From positions 1-6,037 of the forward strand of contig RPPD01000151.1 of assembly GCA_003818675.1 (NCBI GenBank): a stretch of DNA of 6,037 nt. Direction: 5' to 3'. This document shows, piece after piece, positions 5,108 to 6,037 of the stretch (its first letter is position 1; each line of letters opens with the position of its first letter). The DNA comes from Spirochaetaceae bacterium. Lineage in GTDB: Bacteria > Spirochaetota > Spirochaetia > SZUA-6 > RPPD01. A program made the position numbers and the translations under genes. Under the pieces are notes generated by a model. That model did not search any database, was not told the origin of the DNA, and was given only the letters and a program-made list of their open reading frames with translations.

Positions 5108-6037
5108 TCAGCGTGATATTTCTATAACATGCATGGTGGTGAGGCTGCGTGCAATATCATCGGACAAATAATAGCGGTTTCGGCCAAGCATGCTGATACC
5201 GTCAGAATACCTTGAGCTGTTGGAAATCCAGTCGCCTGGAAGCGGATCATAGGCAATAAAGTATTTCCCATCAGCGGAATAACCTTTAATGACAATATAG
5301 TGACCTACTGAATCAGAATAATATCTGCCAAAGAAGTTTTCCGGGTTTGTTGTTTTATTTCCTGAAATCCTGCCGCAATGAATAAGGACTATGGCGATAT
5401 GATCACGGTCTATTATTGTGCGAAGATCATTGCTGGACTTGATTTCCGTGCTTGAGTTTTTTACTCCATATCTGGTCAATTCGCCCGCAAGCTGGGCAAA
5501 GCTTGTAGCGCCATCGCCATGCCATCCGATATTCGCACGGATTGTTGAAACAGCCACATAGGTTCCCTTTGCCCAGCTTATGCCCATGGAAACCGTTGCA
5601 GGACCGCAATTGGATGGTGTTCCCGTGTTAAACTGGGTCCTGTACCAGTTCATGTCCGTCCTGTCAGAGTGGACTGATTCCACGGGGCTGACAAAGACAT
5701 CAATGGTTGTGGAATTTTCAGGAGTTCCCGTGCGGATTATAAAATATCCGGGTTTTAAAGCCTGATATACATAACTGTCTTCGGATTCACTGACCAGGTC
5801 AAAAGCAGACTGGACCGCATCTGCTTGGCCGTTTACCTGGAGAATCTCGCCTTCAACTTCAAATGTATCGCCAGGTTTTTTTATGGTCCGAAATGTAATA
5901 TTTGCTGTGGTTGTGGTTCCGCTCTGGGGTATGTCAATATGGATTTTATTTGACACTCGCCTGGCACCTGTTTTGTCGACAAGCGTGCACAATACCGTGT
6001 AAGTGCCCGGTTTGGAATAAGTATGACTTGCGGTTGG
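5108..6037 (-). CDS. PKD-containing C39-like cysteine peptidase, C-terminal part (start outside window)
   Basis: The minus-strand frame is open from the window's right edge to the TGA at 5110-5108, giving 309 residues. The TTG at 5992 is not the start, because the frame upstream of it completes a PKD-type strand pair: ASHTYSKPGTYTVLCTLVD at about residues 3-21. After an interdomain beta-rich segment (about 45-120) comes a C39-like fold. NCGPAT at 143-148 carries the likely nucleophile Cys144, GHYIVIKGY at 245-253 carries the likely His246, and YDPLPG at 263-268 carries the likely Asp264. This order and spacing match the Peptidase_C39-like (C39_2) family. PKD domains usually point to a secreted or surface protein that binds polymers or other proteins. 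The substrate is unknown. The protein could be an inactive relative, but all three catalytic positions are present. No leader-peptide transporter fusion is visible, so a bacteriocin-processing role is unlikely. Confidence 0.85.
   Translation of the reverse strand, partial: PTASHTYSKPGTYTVLCTLVDKTGARRVSNKIHIDIPQSGTTTTANITFRTIKKPGDTFEVEGEILQVNGQADAVQSAFDLVSESEDSYVYQALKPGYFIIRTGTPENSTTIDVFVSPVESVHSDRTDMNWYRTQFNTGTPSNCGPATVSMGISWAKGTYVAVSTIRANIGWHGDGATSFAQLAGELTRYGVKNSSTEIKSSNDLRTIIDRDHIAIVLIHCGRISGNKTTNPENFFGRYYSDSVGHYIVIKGYSADGKYFIAYDPLPGDWISNSSRYSDGISMLGRNRYYLSDDIARSLTTMHVIEISR

Overview
The window looks like chromosomal DNA from a Gram-negative (diderm) and probably anaerobic bacterium. The first gene ends in the Phe-terminated beta-strand typical of outer-membrane barrels, the polyferredoxin gene suggests anaerobic or low-potential electron transfer, and strong AAGGAGG-type ribosome sites and sigma70-like promoters precede several genes. 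A spirochaete or a deltaproteobacterium-like lineage would fit, but the window does not decide the taxon. There is no sign of a phage, transposon or CRISPR array.

Layout. On the plus strand: the 3' part of an outer-membrane-like protein (3-932, its start lies outside the window); a 377-bp stretch (933-1309) holding two small hairpins and what reads as a frameshift-broken small secreted protein (1002-1292); then an MFS transporter (1310-2554). Everything after that is on the minus strand. A small DUF4332-type helix-hairpin-helix protein (2564-2968) lies downstream of, and shares an operon with, a glycine-zipper membrane protein (2984-3268). The pair is driven by a near-consensus promoter at 3333-3361 and ends at an intrinsic terminator that sits inside the 3' end of the convergent MFS gene. 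Next comes a two-gene, translationally coupled unit: a NapH-like membrane polyferredoxin (4122-4958) followed by a membrane-anchored protein with two 'IKGS' modules (3391-4125), with its own promoter at 5017-5045 overlapped by a perfect inverted repeat. The right end is the C-terminal part of a PKD-C39-like secreted cysteine peptidase (5108-6037), whose start lies beyond the window.

How they fit together. The best supported functional unit is the NapH-like/IKGS pair, likely an envelope electron-transfer module with an unknown partner. The glycine-zipper/DUF4332 pair forms a second compact operon of unknown role. The outer-membrane protein, the exporter and the peptidase share only an envelope theme. 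Nothing here is a clearly new system. The most distinctive points are the IKGS-repeat partner of the polyferredoxin, the operator-like palindrome at its promoter, the terminator hidden in a convergent coding region, and the decayed secreted protein with its four-copy CTTGAA/TTCAAG leader.
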